A stretch of 33,334 nt of DNA, from positions 1 to 33,334 of the forward strand of contig CALXAU010000006.1 in NCBI GenBank assembly GCA_944386355.1, given 5' to 3'. A program made the translations under genes and the position numbers. Below the pieces are notes generated by a model. That model was not told the DNA's origin. It made no database searches and saw only the letters and a program-made list of their open reading frames with translations. The stretch's first letter is position 1; the number at the start of each line of letters is the position of its first letter. Positions 18,391 through 27,791 of this stretch are shown piece after piece. Source of the DNA: an uncultured Clostridia bacterium. GTDB lineage: Bacteria; Bacillota; Clostridia; TANB77; CAG-508.

Positions 18391-21300
18391 ATAAAAAAGA
18401 AACAAAAAAATTTTTTAAAAGGTGTTTTTTATAAAGAAGATAATTTAATTCCTTCGTATATAAATATGCAAAATCCAAAATATTTTGAAATAGATAGTTT
18501 GTATTATTCTGGTTTAATTATTGTTAATTATTTTAGAGAACAAACAGATATTATTCTTAAAAATTTAATTGAAGCAAATATAAATATGAATATTTCTATA
18601 TTTTATGAAAAACAAGATTCTTACCAAACAATAAAAGATTTAACCTATCACATAGGAAATGTAGGAGTTGAAGTAAAAGAAAATAATGAAAATAGACAAG
18701 ATTATGATATAGCAGCTTTTACTTATCAAGATGCAAAATATATTAGAAAAGAAATACAAATAAATAATGAAGATATATATTTTTTATATATTTATATAAA
18801 TATATTTTCAGAAGATAAAAAAGAGTTAGAACAAATAATAAATAAAGTTGAAGGAATTTCACAAAGTAGGGGGATGCAAACTAAAAGGGCAAATTTCAGA
18901 CAAGAAGAATTGTTCAAGAGTTGTATTCCCTTATTTAATAATTCTAAAATTTTAAAAGAAATTGCGAGAAGAAATGTTTTAACATCAGGTCTAATTGCAA
19001 CATATCCTTTTATAACTTCAACTATATTTGATCCAGAAGGTGTTTTTATAGGAACAAATATATATAATAATTCTTTAGTATTTATAGATAGATATAATAC
19101 TAAAAAATATAAAAATGCAAATATATGTATTTTTGGAACAAGTGGAGCAGGAAAATCTTTTTATACAAAATTGTTAATTCTTAGATACAAATTATTAGGA
19201 ATAAAACAATATGTAATAGACCCTGAAAGAGAAGTGCGACAAGAAGTTTCATAATAAATTGCATTTTTGCTACTCTTTCCATTTAGAGTAATCCTATCAT
19301 AATTTGCAATAATAGTAATGTTTTTGTGAAAAGCTTATGAGACAATGTGAAAAATCAAATAGCCTGAATTTGATAATTTGCTAGGATAGAGTATTAGGAA
19401 TAACGCAAGTGAACTATTTACAAGAGTCGTTACAGGGAAAAAGTGAAATAAGGCTGAAACACTTTAACCAAAAGGTATAGAGATAGACTTAATTAATTTT
19501 CTCAGTAATTAAGTAAATGGACAAAAATCTCTCGGCTTAATTATAGATTCTAAGGTACTCATTTTGTTTATTATGAAGAACTTGGTAAGCCCCTTATATT
19601 CCTAAATTAGGTATTGAAGTCGTAAGATTGATAAATGATATAGAGGGTAGAGGAATAGATAAAAAGCGAATGATATTTTGTAATGAAATATATAAGAGTT
19701 CAAAATTTGCTCTGATTTGAAAAAATGCAGACTTATCTAAAATATTTTATAACTAAAAGGAAGGAATAAATATTTTTAATAATTTTAAAATGACAAAAAA
19801 TAGAAAATACAATAATAAAATATTAAAAAAAATAAAAGATATATTAAATAAAAATAATTATGAATATATTATAATTATAAATTTAAAAATAAAAAATTAT
19901 AAAGAAAAAAAAGATTTGAATTTAAAAATACATAATGAAATTATAAAAAATAATTTAAAAATAAAAAAAATATATATTAATTATTTAAAAAAATATATAA
20001 TTTTTTTAAATAATGAAAAAGAAATATTACTAATAAAAAAATTAAAAAATAAATATGATGGAATTTTAATAAAAAAAATATATTAAAAAAATATAAATAA
20101 TAATTTTATTTTTTTAGATTGGATTTATTATAAATATAAAAATAAATTTATAATAAAACCTAGAAAAGAGAAAATAAAAAAATTTATTAAAAATATATCT
20201 TTTATAGTTTTAAAAAAAGGAAAGACAGCTACACAAGATGAAATAATAAAAGAATTAAATAAAAAAATAAAAGAATTTTATATTTACAATGAAAAAATAA
20301 TTTGTAAAAAGATATTTTCAGACTTAGATTATATAATATTTAAAATATTATATAAATGGGCAAAAAGAAGACATCCTAGAAAAAGTAAAAAATGGATAAT
20401 TGAAAAATATTGGAAAGAAGATGAGTTTTGTAAATATAATTTTAAAACAGAAAAAAATGAATTATTAAAATTAAGAAAATGTAAATATATATTTTTTTAG
20501 TTATATAATATATGAGCCGTATGAAGGGAAACTTTCATGTACGGTTCTTGAGCGAGAAAGAAAAAGTAATTTTTCCGACTTAGCTAACTACGAAAATTTA
20601 TCTAATTATTTAAATGGTACATTAATTAAAATAGGTCCTAATTCTGAAACATATATAAATGTTTTAGAAATAAGGAAAGAAAGTATAGAAGAAAAAGAAA
20701 ACGGATATTTAGCAACGAAAATTGGAAAATTAATAGGATTTTTTAATTTAATTTTTGGAAATTTAAATGAAGAAGAAAAAGCTTTAATTGAAGAAAAATT
20801 AATAGAGACATATAATCAAAAAGGAATTACTTTTGATGATAATAGTTTATATAAACAAGAAGAAAATAAAATAATAAATAGAAAATTTAAAGAAAGTAAA
20901 GATATGCCTATTTTAGAAGATTTATATAAAGTATTAGAGAAAGACACTAGAATGCAAAAATTTAAAACAAAATTAATTCCATTTGTAAAAGGATCTATGA
21001 AATTTTTTAATAATTATACCAATATAAAATTGGACAATGATTTAATTATAGCAGATGTATATGATTTGGGAGAAGATAATTTAAAATATGGAATGTATTT
21101 ATTCATTGAAAATTTTTGGGATAAAATTAAAGAGAATAGAGATGTAAAAAAAGCTATTTATTTAGATGAAATTTGGAGATTAATAGGTGTTACATCTAAT
21201 AAAGATGTAGCAAGTTTTATTTATAAAATTTTTAAAACTATCAGAAAATATGGAGGAAGTAGTGTAGCAATAACACAAGATATTTCAGATATATTTAGTT

Positions 21301-21548
21301 TAGAAAATGGAGTATATGGAAAAAGTATTTTAAATAATTCTAGTATAAAAACGTTTTTTGCATTAGAAGAAGAAAATATTAAAATTTTACAAGAATATAC
21401 AAATATTTCTGAAAAAGAAAAAATAGAAATGAAATCTTTAAAAAGAGGAGAATGTATAATGTTTGTAGGAGAAGACCATATATTAACTAAAATCGAATGC
21501 TCAAAAGAAGAGAGAAAAATTATTGAAGGAGAAAAAGTAAGTGATTAA
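18391..21548 (+). CDS. virB4: VirB4-like conjugation ATPase, interrupted by a group II intron, likely AUA start
   Basis: Two exons, 18391-19233 and 20589-21548, join exactly in frame to a 600-residue VirB4/TraE-type ATPase. The N-terminal domain contains LIPSYINMQNPKYFEID; Walker A is GTSGAGKSF (about 249-257). The exon junction lies within DPERE|YENL, just after Walker A. Exon 2 carries LIIADVYDLG, Walker B AIYLDEIWRLIG (about 470-481), TIRKYGGSSVAITQD and GECIMFVGEDH. Such ATPases power type IV secretion or conjugation at the inner face of the membrane. The start is odd. AGGAGGG is followed by a 7-nt spacer and ATA (18391), and the frame is open and family-like from there (KGVFYKEDNLIPSYIN). 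The first ATG (18466) has no binding site. The 3' end overlaps the next gene by eight bases. The protein can only be made from spliced RNA. Confidence 0.88.
19234..20588 (+). mobile_element. Group II intron inserted in virB4
   Basis: It starts with the conserved 5' end GTGCGAC directly after the exon codon GAA and ends CTAAC directly before TAC, restoring the virB4 frame. Domain V is at 20514-20547: an outer stem GAGCCGTA/TACGGTTC with the AGC triad, an inner stem and a GAAA tetraloop. The 5' half (19234-19780) has the folded domain I-III character, with a candidate EBS1 loop. There, stem CTTAATTA/TAATTAAG encloses ATTTTCTCAG, whose TTCTC can pair with the last five exon bases GAGAA (19229-19233). 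At 1355 nt it is about half the length of an intron with a full maturase gene, because its reverse transcriptase is mostly deleted. Splicing may need a maturase from elsewhere. Confidence 0.93.
19790..20500 (+). pseudogene. Degenerate intron-encoded protein (RT remnant plus maturase domain X)
   Basis: One frame with a single internal TAA (20084-20086). The part after it clearly matches the end of group II intron proteins: FIFLDWIYYKYKNKFIIKP (the end of the RT), then domain X with KTATQDEIIKELN and KWAKRRHPRKSKKWI. Before the stop, IYINYLKKYIIFLNNEKE aligns with the RT5 region where YADD should be, but reads YLKK, so the catalytic aspartates are gone. RT0-RT4 are absent or unrecognisable, and no endonuclease domain follows. 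It cannot be an active reverse transcriptase. Whether a domain X fragment is translated and helps splicing is open. Confidence 0.8.
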
Positions 21549-22974
21549 AATTTTAACAGCAATAGGAGATCCTTTTTTGAATACACAAATAAAAAAAGAA
21601 AATGATTTTGAAGTAATTGGAAAGGATATTCTATATAAAGAAGCTATTTTGGAAATGCTAAATAAAAATTCAAATATAGATGTAATAATAATTAGTGAAT
21701 TATTAGAAGGACAGATAGATACATATGAAATGTTAAAAGAGATAAATAGAATTAATTCAAAAATAAAAATTATATATATTTTAGAAAAAAATAATTTTAA
21801 TTTTGAAAATTTATCTAAAAAAGAAAAAAATATAATTATTATTTATAATCAAAATATAAATATTCAGGAATTTATTTTTAAAGTTAAAAAAATAATTAAA
21901 GATGAAAAATTAGAATATCAAAATAAAAAAATTTTAAAAAATAATAATGAATTTAAAAAAGAAAATCTCAGTGTAAAAAATTTTTTTACACTGAGAAAAA
22001 TATTAAATAAAAATAAATTATTAAAAAATGAATTAATTAAAAATTTAAAAATAAAATTTATAAATAAATGTAGAAATAAATTAATAAAAAATAATAAAAA
22101 GAATTTATATAATAATTATAAAAATAATATTTATTGTTTTACAGGTAGTTCTGGTGTAGGTAAAACAATTAATTTAATTATTTTTTCAAATTTTTTTAAA
22201 GAAAAAAAGATTTTATTAATAGATTTAAATTTAAAAAAACAAGACATACATACAATTTTAGGAATAAAAAAATATCCTACAATAATAAATAAATATCACA
22301 AAATAAAATATTATAAAATATCAAATAAAAAATATAATATAAAAATAAAAAATTTTAATATAATTAGTTTTAAAAAAATTATTAATAAAATAAAAAAAGA
22401 AAATAAATATGGAAAAATTTTTTTAGAAGAAAAAGATTTAAATAAAATAATTAAAATATTTTTATTTAAAATAAATAAAAAGATAAGTTTTTTTTCTGGT
22501 ATTAATTATTTATTAAAATTAGAAATAAAAAATGAAGAAAATATAAAAATCATTTTGGAAAAAATCATTATTAATTTAAAAAATAATTATGATTATATAT
22601 TTATAGATTTTTCAACAGAAAATTTATTTTATATAAATAAAATAATATTAAATTATTGTTCAAAAATTATATTTTTTATTGAAGCAAATTTATTAGGAAT
22701 AAAATCTTCAATAAAAATTTTAGAGTATTTAATAAAAAAATATAATTTTAATAAAAATAAAATTAATATAATAATAAATAAATATTCAAAAACAGCAATT
22801 GATGATAATTTATTAAAAAAATTTTTCTTAGATATTAAAATTTTAGGAAAAATAAAATATTCAGAAAAATATAATTATTTAATAAATAATTATAACAAAA
22901 ATAAATTTTTTTTAAACACTTTTTTTATAAAAAATAACTATAATAAAATTATAAAAAAATTAGGAAGGGAGTAA
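21541..22974 (+). CDS. CpaE/MinD-like P-loop protein with receiver-like N-terminus
   Basis: A 477-residue protein. Residues 1-120 resemble a response-regulator fold with pieces such as IDVIIISELLEGQIDTYEMLKEI. A basic, asparagine/lysine-rich linker follows (about 120-195). The C-terminal ParA/MinD/CpaE-type ATPase has P-loop TGSSGVGKTINL (about 201-212), then ILLIDLNLKKQD and YIFIDFSTENL. The GTG start overlaps the virB4 stop (GTGATTAA), indicating translational coupling, so it probably acts with VirB4. CpaE-like proteins position secretion or pilus machines at the membrane; here that role is inference. Its codon use is even more A-rich than its neighbours and it is very Asn/Lys/Ile-rich. Confidence 0.7.
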   Translation: MIKILTAIGDPFLNTQIKKENDFEVIGKDILYKEAILEMLNKNSNIDVIIISELLEGQIDTYEMLKEINRINSKIKIIYILEKNNFNFENLSKKEKNIIIIYNQNINIQEFIFKVKKIIKDEKLEYQNKKILKNNNEFKKENLSVKNFFTLRKILNKNKLLKNELIKNLKIKFINKCRNKLIKNNKKNLYNNYKNNIYCFTGSSGVGKTINLIIFSNFFKEKKILLIDLNLKKQDIHTILGIKKYPTIINKYHKIKYYKISNKKYNIKIKNFNIISFKKIINKIKKENKYGKIFLEEKDLNKIIKIFLFKINKKISFFSGINYLLKLEIKNEENIKIILEKIIINLKNNYDYIFIDFSTENLFYINKIILNYCSKIIFFIEANLLGIKSSIKILEYLIKKYNFNKNKINIIINKYSKTAIDDNLLKKFFLDIKILGKIKYSEKYNYLINNYNKNKFFLNTFFIKNNYNKIIKKLGRE

Positions 22975-23020
22975 TTTATATTATTAATATTTATAAAAAA
23001 TAATTAATAATAATTTTAAT

Positions 23021-23734
23021 ATGGAAATAAACACATTAGATATACAAAAAACAAATGAAAAAGAATTAGAAAATAAGCAAAATAATTTTTTAGAATCTTC
23101 ACTAGGAAAAACAATAAGTTCAGCAGTAGATATTGGGATTAGAGCTATATTTCCTGATTTTATAGAAGAGCAAGTGATAAATTTAAAAGATAATTTATTA
23201 AAATATGGCTTTAGTGAAGGAATAAAAACAACTATACAAGACACTATTTCTGTTGGAAAAAGTGCAATAGGTTTAATTACAGGTAAATTTGATAATATTA
23301 ATCAAATGCAACAAGCAATAAAGGCTGGAGGATTAATTGACGGAATATCATCATTATTAGATATTGCTATTAGTAATGGATCAAAAAATGGGATTTTTAA
23401 TTTTTCAACAGCTAATAACTTAATAAAAGGAAAAGATATTTTATTAGATAGTGTACAAAAAAATATAGAAAAAACATTTTCAAAACAATTAGAAAGTGTA
23501 GAGAATTTACAATCACATATTGATAATTGGAAAAATTATTTTGAAAAAAAAGATTTTGATAATATGCAAAAAGAATTTGAATTAATTAATAAAGATTTAG
23601 AAATATTAGTTCCTATGGAAAATACTATAAATAAGGCAAGAGTAGTTCAAAATTTACATACTCTTATTAAAAATAGAGATCAAGATTTTAATTTAAGTAA
23701 AGAAGAAATGGAATTATGCGAGAAATTAGTTTAA
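23021..23734 (+). CDS. Conserved-looking helical protein of unknown function
   Basis: A 237-residue protein with no membrane helix strong enough to call, mostly amphipathic helix. A central glycine-rich region has VGKSAIGLITGKFDN and AIKAGGLIDGISSLLDIAIS. The C-terminus is charged with heptad-like repeats (about 140-237). I do not recognise the family. It has no clear ribosome binding site, lies 46 bp after the CpaE-like gene and ends before a terminator, so it is the last gene of the operon from 17588. The context suggests an accessory or substrate protein of the secretion-like system; this is inference only. Confidence 0.75.
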   Translation: MEINTLDIQKTNEKELENKQNNFLESSLGKTISSAVDIGIRAIFPDFIEEQVINLKDNLLKYGFSEGIKTTIQDTISVGKSAIGLITGKFDNINQMQQAIKAGGLIDGISSLLDIAISNGSKNGIFNFSTANNLIKGKDILLDSVQKNIEKTFSKQLESVENLQSHIDNWKNYFEKKDFDNMQKEFELINKDLEILVPMENTINKARVVQNLHTLIKNRDQDFNLSKEEMELCEKLV

Positions 23735-23779
23735 ATTTAATACATTAAATCGTGAACAGTTACAATTCGCAGATGTAAA

Positions 23780-23809
23780 GGCAAATGATATATTTATATA
23801 TCATTTGCC
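23780..23809 (+). terminator. Terminator of the VirB4 operon
   Basis: A perfect 13-bp stem (GGCAAATGATATA at 23780-23792, TATATCATTTGCC at 23797-23809) with loop TTTA, followed by AATTTTC. It is flanked by imperfect inverted copies of a GTTACAATT motif (23759 and about 23838). Confidence 0.75.
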
Positions 23810-23885
23810 AATTTTCAAAACATAAGTTTAACTGTTAATTGTAACCATGAACACTTACGGAATAAAAGATTTTTATTTTTTTAGC

Positions 23886-23914
23886 TTGCATATTTTTATA
23901 TGTTTTAGTATAAT
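23886..23914 (+). promoter_or_regulatory. Sigma-A promoter of gyrA
   Basis: -35 TTGCAT (23886-23891), a 17-nt spacer and consensus -10 TATAAT (23909-23914), 35 bp before the gyrA ATG. gyrA is therefore transcribed independently of gyrB and of the intervening operon. Confidence 0.8.
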
Positions 23915-23949
23915 ACTTTTATAAATCAAACTAAGAAAGAGGTAAAAAA

Positions 23950-26388
23950 ATGGATCAAAGACGAGACGGAAAAATTATACAAAGAGATATAGAAAAAGAA
24001 ATGAGAACTGCATATATAGATTATGCAATGAGTGTAATTGTATCAAGAGCTCTTCCTGATGTAAGAGACGGATTAAAACCAGTACATAGAAGAATTTTAT
24101 ATACAATGCATCAAGAAGGGATTACATCAGATAAACCATATAGAAAGTGTGCAAATACCGTTGGTGCAGTTTTAGGTAGGTATCATCCACATGGAGATGC
24201 TTCTGTTTATGATGCTATGGTAAGAATGGCACAAGACTTTTCTTTAAGATATCCTTTAATTGACGGACATGGTAATTTTGGTTCTATTGATGGTGATGGT
24301 GCTGCTGCAATGAGATACACAGAAGCTAGAATGTCAAAAATATCTGAATATATGCTTACAGATATAGAAAAAAATACTGTGGACTTTGTGCCTAATTATG
24401 ATGATAGACTTCAAGAACCTGCAGTTTTACCTGCAAGAATACCAGCTTTATTAATAAATGGATCTTCTGGAATTGCTGTTGGTATGGCAACAAATATTCC
24501 ACCACATAATTTAACAGAAATAGTGAATGGTATTATAAAAATAATAGATGAAGATGAAGTAACAGATGAAGATTTAATGTCTATAATAAAAGGACCAGAC
24601 TTTCCAACAGAAGGAATAATACTTGGTATAGAAGGAATAAAACAAGCATATAAAACAGGAAGAGGAAAAATAACAGTTAGAGCTGAAGCAGAAATAGAAG
24701 AAATGAGTAATAATAAACAAAGAATTATAGTATCATCACTTCCTTATCAAGTTAATAAAGCAAAATTAATCGAAAATATGGCTAGATTAGTCAGAGAAAA
24801 AAGACTTGAAGGAATATCAGAAATTAGAGATGAATCTGATAGAAAAGAAAAAGTTAGAATTGTTATAGAATTAAAAAGAGATGCAAATGCTCAAGTCGTA
24901 TTAAATCAATTGTATAAAAATACTCAAATGCAAGACACTTTTGGAATAATAATGCTTGCTTTAGTAAATGGAGAACCAAAAGTTCTAACATTAAGAGAAT
25001 GTTTAGACCATTTTATAGACCATAGAAAAAATGTAATTTTAAGAAGGACTCAATTTGAATTAGATAAAGCATTAGCAAGAGCTCATATTTTAGAAGGTTT
25101 GAAAATTGCACTAGATAATATTGATGAAGTAATAGAAATTATACGTTCATCATATGATGATGCAAAAGAAAGATTAATGGAAAGGTTTGGATTAAGTGAT
25201 ATTCAAGCTCAAGCTATCTTGGATATGAGATTAAAAACACTTTCTGGGTTACAAAGAGAAAAGATAGAAGAAGAATATAAATCTTTAATGGAATTAATTG
25301 CACATTTAAGAGATATATTAAATAGTGAAAGATTAGTTTTTGATATCATTAAAGAAGAATTAATAGAGATAAAAGAAAAATTCGGAGATGATAGAAAAAC
25401 AAAAATAGTAGCAGCAGAAGGAGAAATTGATGTAGAAGATTTAATTAAAGAAGAAAAAACAGTTATAGCATTAACACATTTTGGATATATAAAAAGAATG
25501 CCCATAGATACTTATAAAAGTCAAAAAAGAGGTGGAAAAGGTATAACTGGAATTTCAACAAGAGAAGAAGATTTTGTAAAACAAATTTTTACAGCATCTA
25601 CACATGATACTATATTATTCTTTACAAATAAGGGAAAATTATATAAATTAAGAGGATATGAAGTTCCAGAAGCTGGTAGAACTGCCAGAGGTACAGCAAT
25701 TGTTAATTTATTAAGTTTAGATGCAGGAGAAAAAATATCAGCAGTAATTCCTATACAAAATTTTGCAGAAGGTAAATATTTATTAATGTCAACAAAAAAT
25801 GGATTAATTAAGAAGACATCTTTAGTAGAATATAACTCTGCAAGAAAAACAGGATTGCAAGGAATAACATTAAAAGAAGATGATGAATTAATAACTGTAA
25901 GACTTACAGACGGACAAGATAATGTAGTATTAGTTACTAAAAAAGGTATGTGTATAACTTTTGATGAAAAAGAAGTACGCCCTATGGGAAGAATATCTCA
26001 AGGTGTTATAGGAATAAGACTTGATAATGAAGATGAAGTAATTGGAATGGAATCTATAATAGCTGGGGGAAAAGCAACTTTACTTGCAATAACAGAACAT
26101 GGATTTGGAAAAAGAACAGAATTAGATGAGTATAGAGTACAAAGTAGAGGAGGAAAAGGTGTAACAACATATAAAATTACGCCAAAAACAGGAAATTTAG
26201 TAGGAATTAGAATAGCTACTGAAGAAGATGACGTAATGTTAATAACAGATACAGGAACAATAATTAGATTACAAGTAAAAGATATAAGTGTTTTAGGAAG
26301 GGCAACTCAAGGTGTTACATTAATGAGAACATCTGACGGTGGAAAAGTTGTTAGTATAGAAACATTAACACCAGATATAGAAGAATAA
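23950..26388 (+). CDS. gyrA: DNA gyrase subunit A
   Basis: An 812-residue GyrA. The N-terminal breakage-reunion domain has SRALPDVRDGLKPVHRRILY, GRYHPHGDASVYDAMVRMAQDFSLRYPLIDGHGNFGS and AAAMRYTEARM with the catalytic tyrosine at about 122. The C-terminal domain has beta-pinwheel repeats, including the GyrA-box-like QKRGGKG (about 526-532). AAAGAGG lies seven bases before the ATG. It normally follows gyrB directly in Clostridia; here 7.1 kb of secretion-like genes separates them. Confidence 0.98.
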   Translation: MDQRRDGKIIQRDIEKEMRTAYIDYAMSVIVSRALPDVRDGLKPVHRRILYTMHQEGITSDKPYRKCANTVGAVLGRYHPHGDASVYDAMVRMAQDFSLRYPLIDGHGNFGSIDGDGAAAMRYTEARMSKISEYMLTDIEKNTVDFVPNYDDRLQEPAVLPARIPALLINGSSGIAVGMATNIPPHNLTEIVNGIIKIIDEDEVTDEDLMSIIKGPDFPTEGIILGIEGIKQAYKTGRGKITVRAEAEIEEMSNNKQRIIVSSLPYQVNKAKLIENMARLVREKRLEGISEIRDESDRKEKVRIVIELKRDANAQVVLNQLYKNTQMQDTFGIIMLALVNGEPKVLTLRECLDHFIDHRKNVILRRTQFELDKALARAHILEGLKIALDNIDEVIEIIRSSYDDAKERLMERFGLSDIQAQAILDMRLKTLSGLQREKIEEEYKSLMELIAHLRDILNSERLVFDIIKEELIEIKEKFGDDRKTKIVAAEGEIDVEDLIKEEKTVIALTHFGYIKRMPIDTYKSQKRGGKGITGISTREEDFVKQIFTASTHDTILFFTNKGKLYKLRGYEVPEAGRTARGTAIVNLLSLDAGEKISAVIPIQNFAEGKYLLMSTKNGLIKKTSLVEYNSARKTGLQGITLKEDDELITVRLTDGQDNVVLVTKKGMCITFDEKEVRPMGRISQGVIGIRLDNEDEVIGMESIIAGGKATLLAITEHGFGKRTELDEYRVQSRGGKGVTTYKITPKTGNLVGIRIATEEDDVMLITDTGTIIRLQVKDISVLGRATQGVTLMRTSDGGKVVSIETLTPDIEE

Positions 26389-26514
26389 TTAAAAAAAATA
26401 AAGAATTAAAATTTAAGAAAAGTAGTTTTGTAATATGTGCATTTCAATTTGTAAATATAGATAGTACAAGGAAACTTAATCATGCTGTATATCAAAAATC
26501 TGAATATATAATTA

Positions 26515-26560
26515 AAAAGAAAAAGAATATATTTCTATACAATAGAATATATTCTTTTTT
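26515..26560 (+). terminator. Terminator of gyrA
   Basis: AAAGAATATATTTCTA pairs with TAGAATATATTCTTT (one bulge) and is followed by six T (ending 26560). The 125 bp between the gyrA stop and this hairpin show nothing else. Confidence 0.8.
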
Positions 26561-26563
26561 GTA

Positions 26564-26646
26564 TATTAGGAAATAATATGAAACTTTTTAGTTTCGTAGC
26601 ACAAAGTGAAAATAAATATTAAATATTTTATTTTCAAAAGAAAGTC
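26564..26646 (-). repeat. Dispersed repeat, copy B (about 83 bp)
   Basis: The reverse complement matches 3637-3719 at about 87 percent by eye. Copy B is bracketed by TATATTAGGAAA (from 26562) and TTTCCTAATATA (to about 26667), a 12-bp inverted repeat that could be terminal repeats. It sits between the gyrA terminator and the 3' end of dnaI. Confidence 0.8.
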
Positions 26647-26703
26647 ATATTGACTTTCCTAATATATAAAATAAATTGCACACAAATTTATTTCATAAAT
26701 TTG
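26640..26703 (-). terminator. Hairpins beyond dnaI, possible terminator
   Basis: GAAAGTC/GACTTTC (26640-26658, 5-nt loop) and a perfect 9-bp hairpin CAAATTTAT/ATAAATTTG (26683-26703) lie downstream of the minus-strand dnaI stop. No long T tract follows, so terminator function is only likely. Confidence 0.45.
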
Positions 26704-26767
26704 GCGCAGAACAAATTTACTTAAAAGCCAAAGAGAAAATATAAAATTAGTACAAATGTTAAGGCTT

Positions 26768-27785
26768 TCAGATTTGTTCAACTTTTCTTTTAAATCTCAA
26801 ATCTTCTCCAAAGAAATAATAAATATCATAATATCCAACTATACGTGAACCAATTCTTTCTTCATAAGTGTTAAAAATATCATTTATATTTAAATTAGAA
26901 GATATTATAGTTTTTTTTACATGATTATTTAAATTTAATAATCTAGAATTAATAATATTAAATAATTCACTTAATTTTACACTATTTAAACTTTCTGTTC
27001 CTAAATCGTCAATTATTAATAAATCAGTTTCAATTATTGAATTATAAAAATCGTTTTGATATTCTTTTTGTTTATTAAATTTAAAATCTATAATTGAATC
27101 TAGAAGAATAGGCGCTGTTTGATATAAAACAGTTTTCCCTTTTTTTAATAGGCTATCTGCTATACAGTTAGAAATAAAAGTTTTTCCGAAGTCCAGTTCC
27201 ACCAGTAAAAAACAAATTCTTAGTTTGAGGATTATCAAAGTCATTTACAAAATTAATACATTTTTGCTTAATATTTTTAATATTTGAACGAGGAGATATA
27301 TTAAATTTGTATTTTGATATATCTACATCATCAGAAAAAATTGTTTCATCAAATGTATTAAAATTTTCTTTATCTAAGTTATAAATATTAGATTTATTAA
27401 AAGATATATTTAATAATTTTTGTTTTAAACAATGACACATTTCACGTGTATTATCTTTATTTGTAACATAACCTGTATCATTACACAAATTACATTCATA
27501 AAAAGGCTTTAGATAAGAGGTATTTATATTTAATTTCTTCAAAATATTTTCTTTTTCTTTTTTTAAAAATTCTATTTGATCTTTAAAAGAAGAAATTGAA
27601 GAGGAAGGGTTTTTAAGAATATTTTTAGCAGTAGAAATAGCTAATTTTTGTAAACTTTCTTCTATTTCCCTAAGTTTTGGATTATTATCATATAATTCTT
27701 TTTTTCTCTTTTCTAAATCTAATTCAGCTTTTAATTTTTTTTGATCATATTCTTTTAATAAAATTTTTAAATTTTCATTTTGCAT
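26768..27785 (-). CDS. dnaI: Helicase loader DnaI/DnaC-like ATPase, requires one +1 frameshift at Walker A
   Basis: An AAA+ primosomal helicase loader. The first frame (from ATG 27785, GGAG 11 bases upstream) has a coiled-coil N-terminus and a zinc-binding CNLCNDTGYV-x-CHC motif (about 117-138). It reaches FTGGTGL, then goes off-frame to RKNFYF-stop. The second frame supplies GKTFISNCIADSLL, Walker B LLIIDDLGTE and IGSRIVGYY. Skipping one C (27188) at CTT-CGG-A joins them to GGTGLGKTF, an exact Walker A, giving 338 residues, the normal family length. Without the shift the product lacks its ATPase domain. It lies six bases after dnaD, in an operon behind the promoter at 28803-28831. The window's other two in-frame CGG codons, both in mnmE, behave identically. 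Confidence 0.9.
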
Positions 27786-27791
27786 GTATAA

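Noticed and set aside
18466-19254. VirB4 fragment starting at ATG 18466 as an independent short gene, and 20904-21548 as another
   Set aside because: The intron boundaries join both parts in frame into a single normal VirB4, and neither ATG has a ribosome binding site.
20084-20086. In-frame TAA of the intron protein as another recoding site
   Set aside because: The protein has already lost its RT core and catalytic residues, so a stop is expected decay; the context is not CGG.
27440-27460. Possible parS site (TTTCACGTG core) inside dnaI
   Set aside because: Only the central nine bases match the 16-bp consensus; the flanks do not. Half-matches at about 3804 and 5815 were also too weak.
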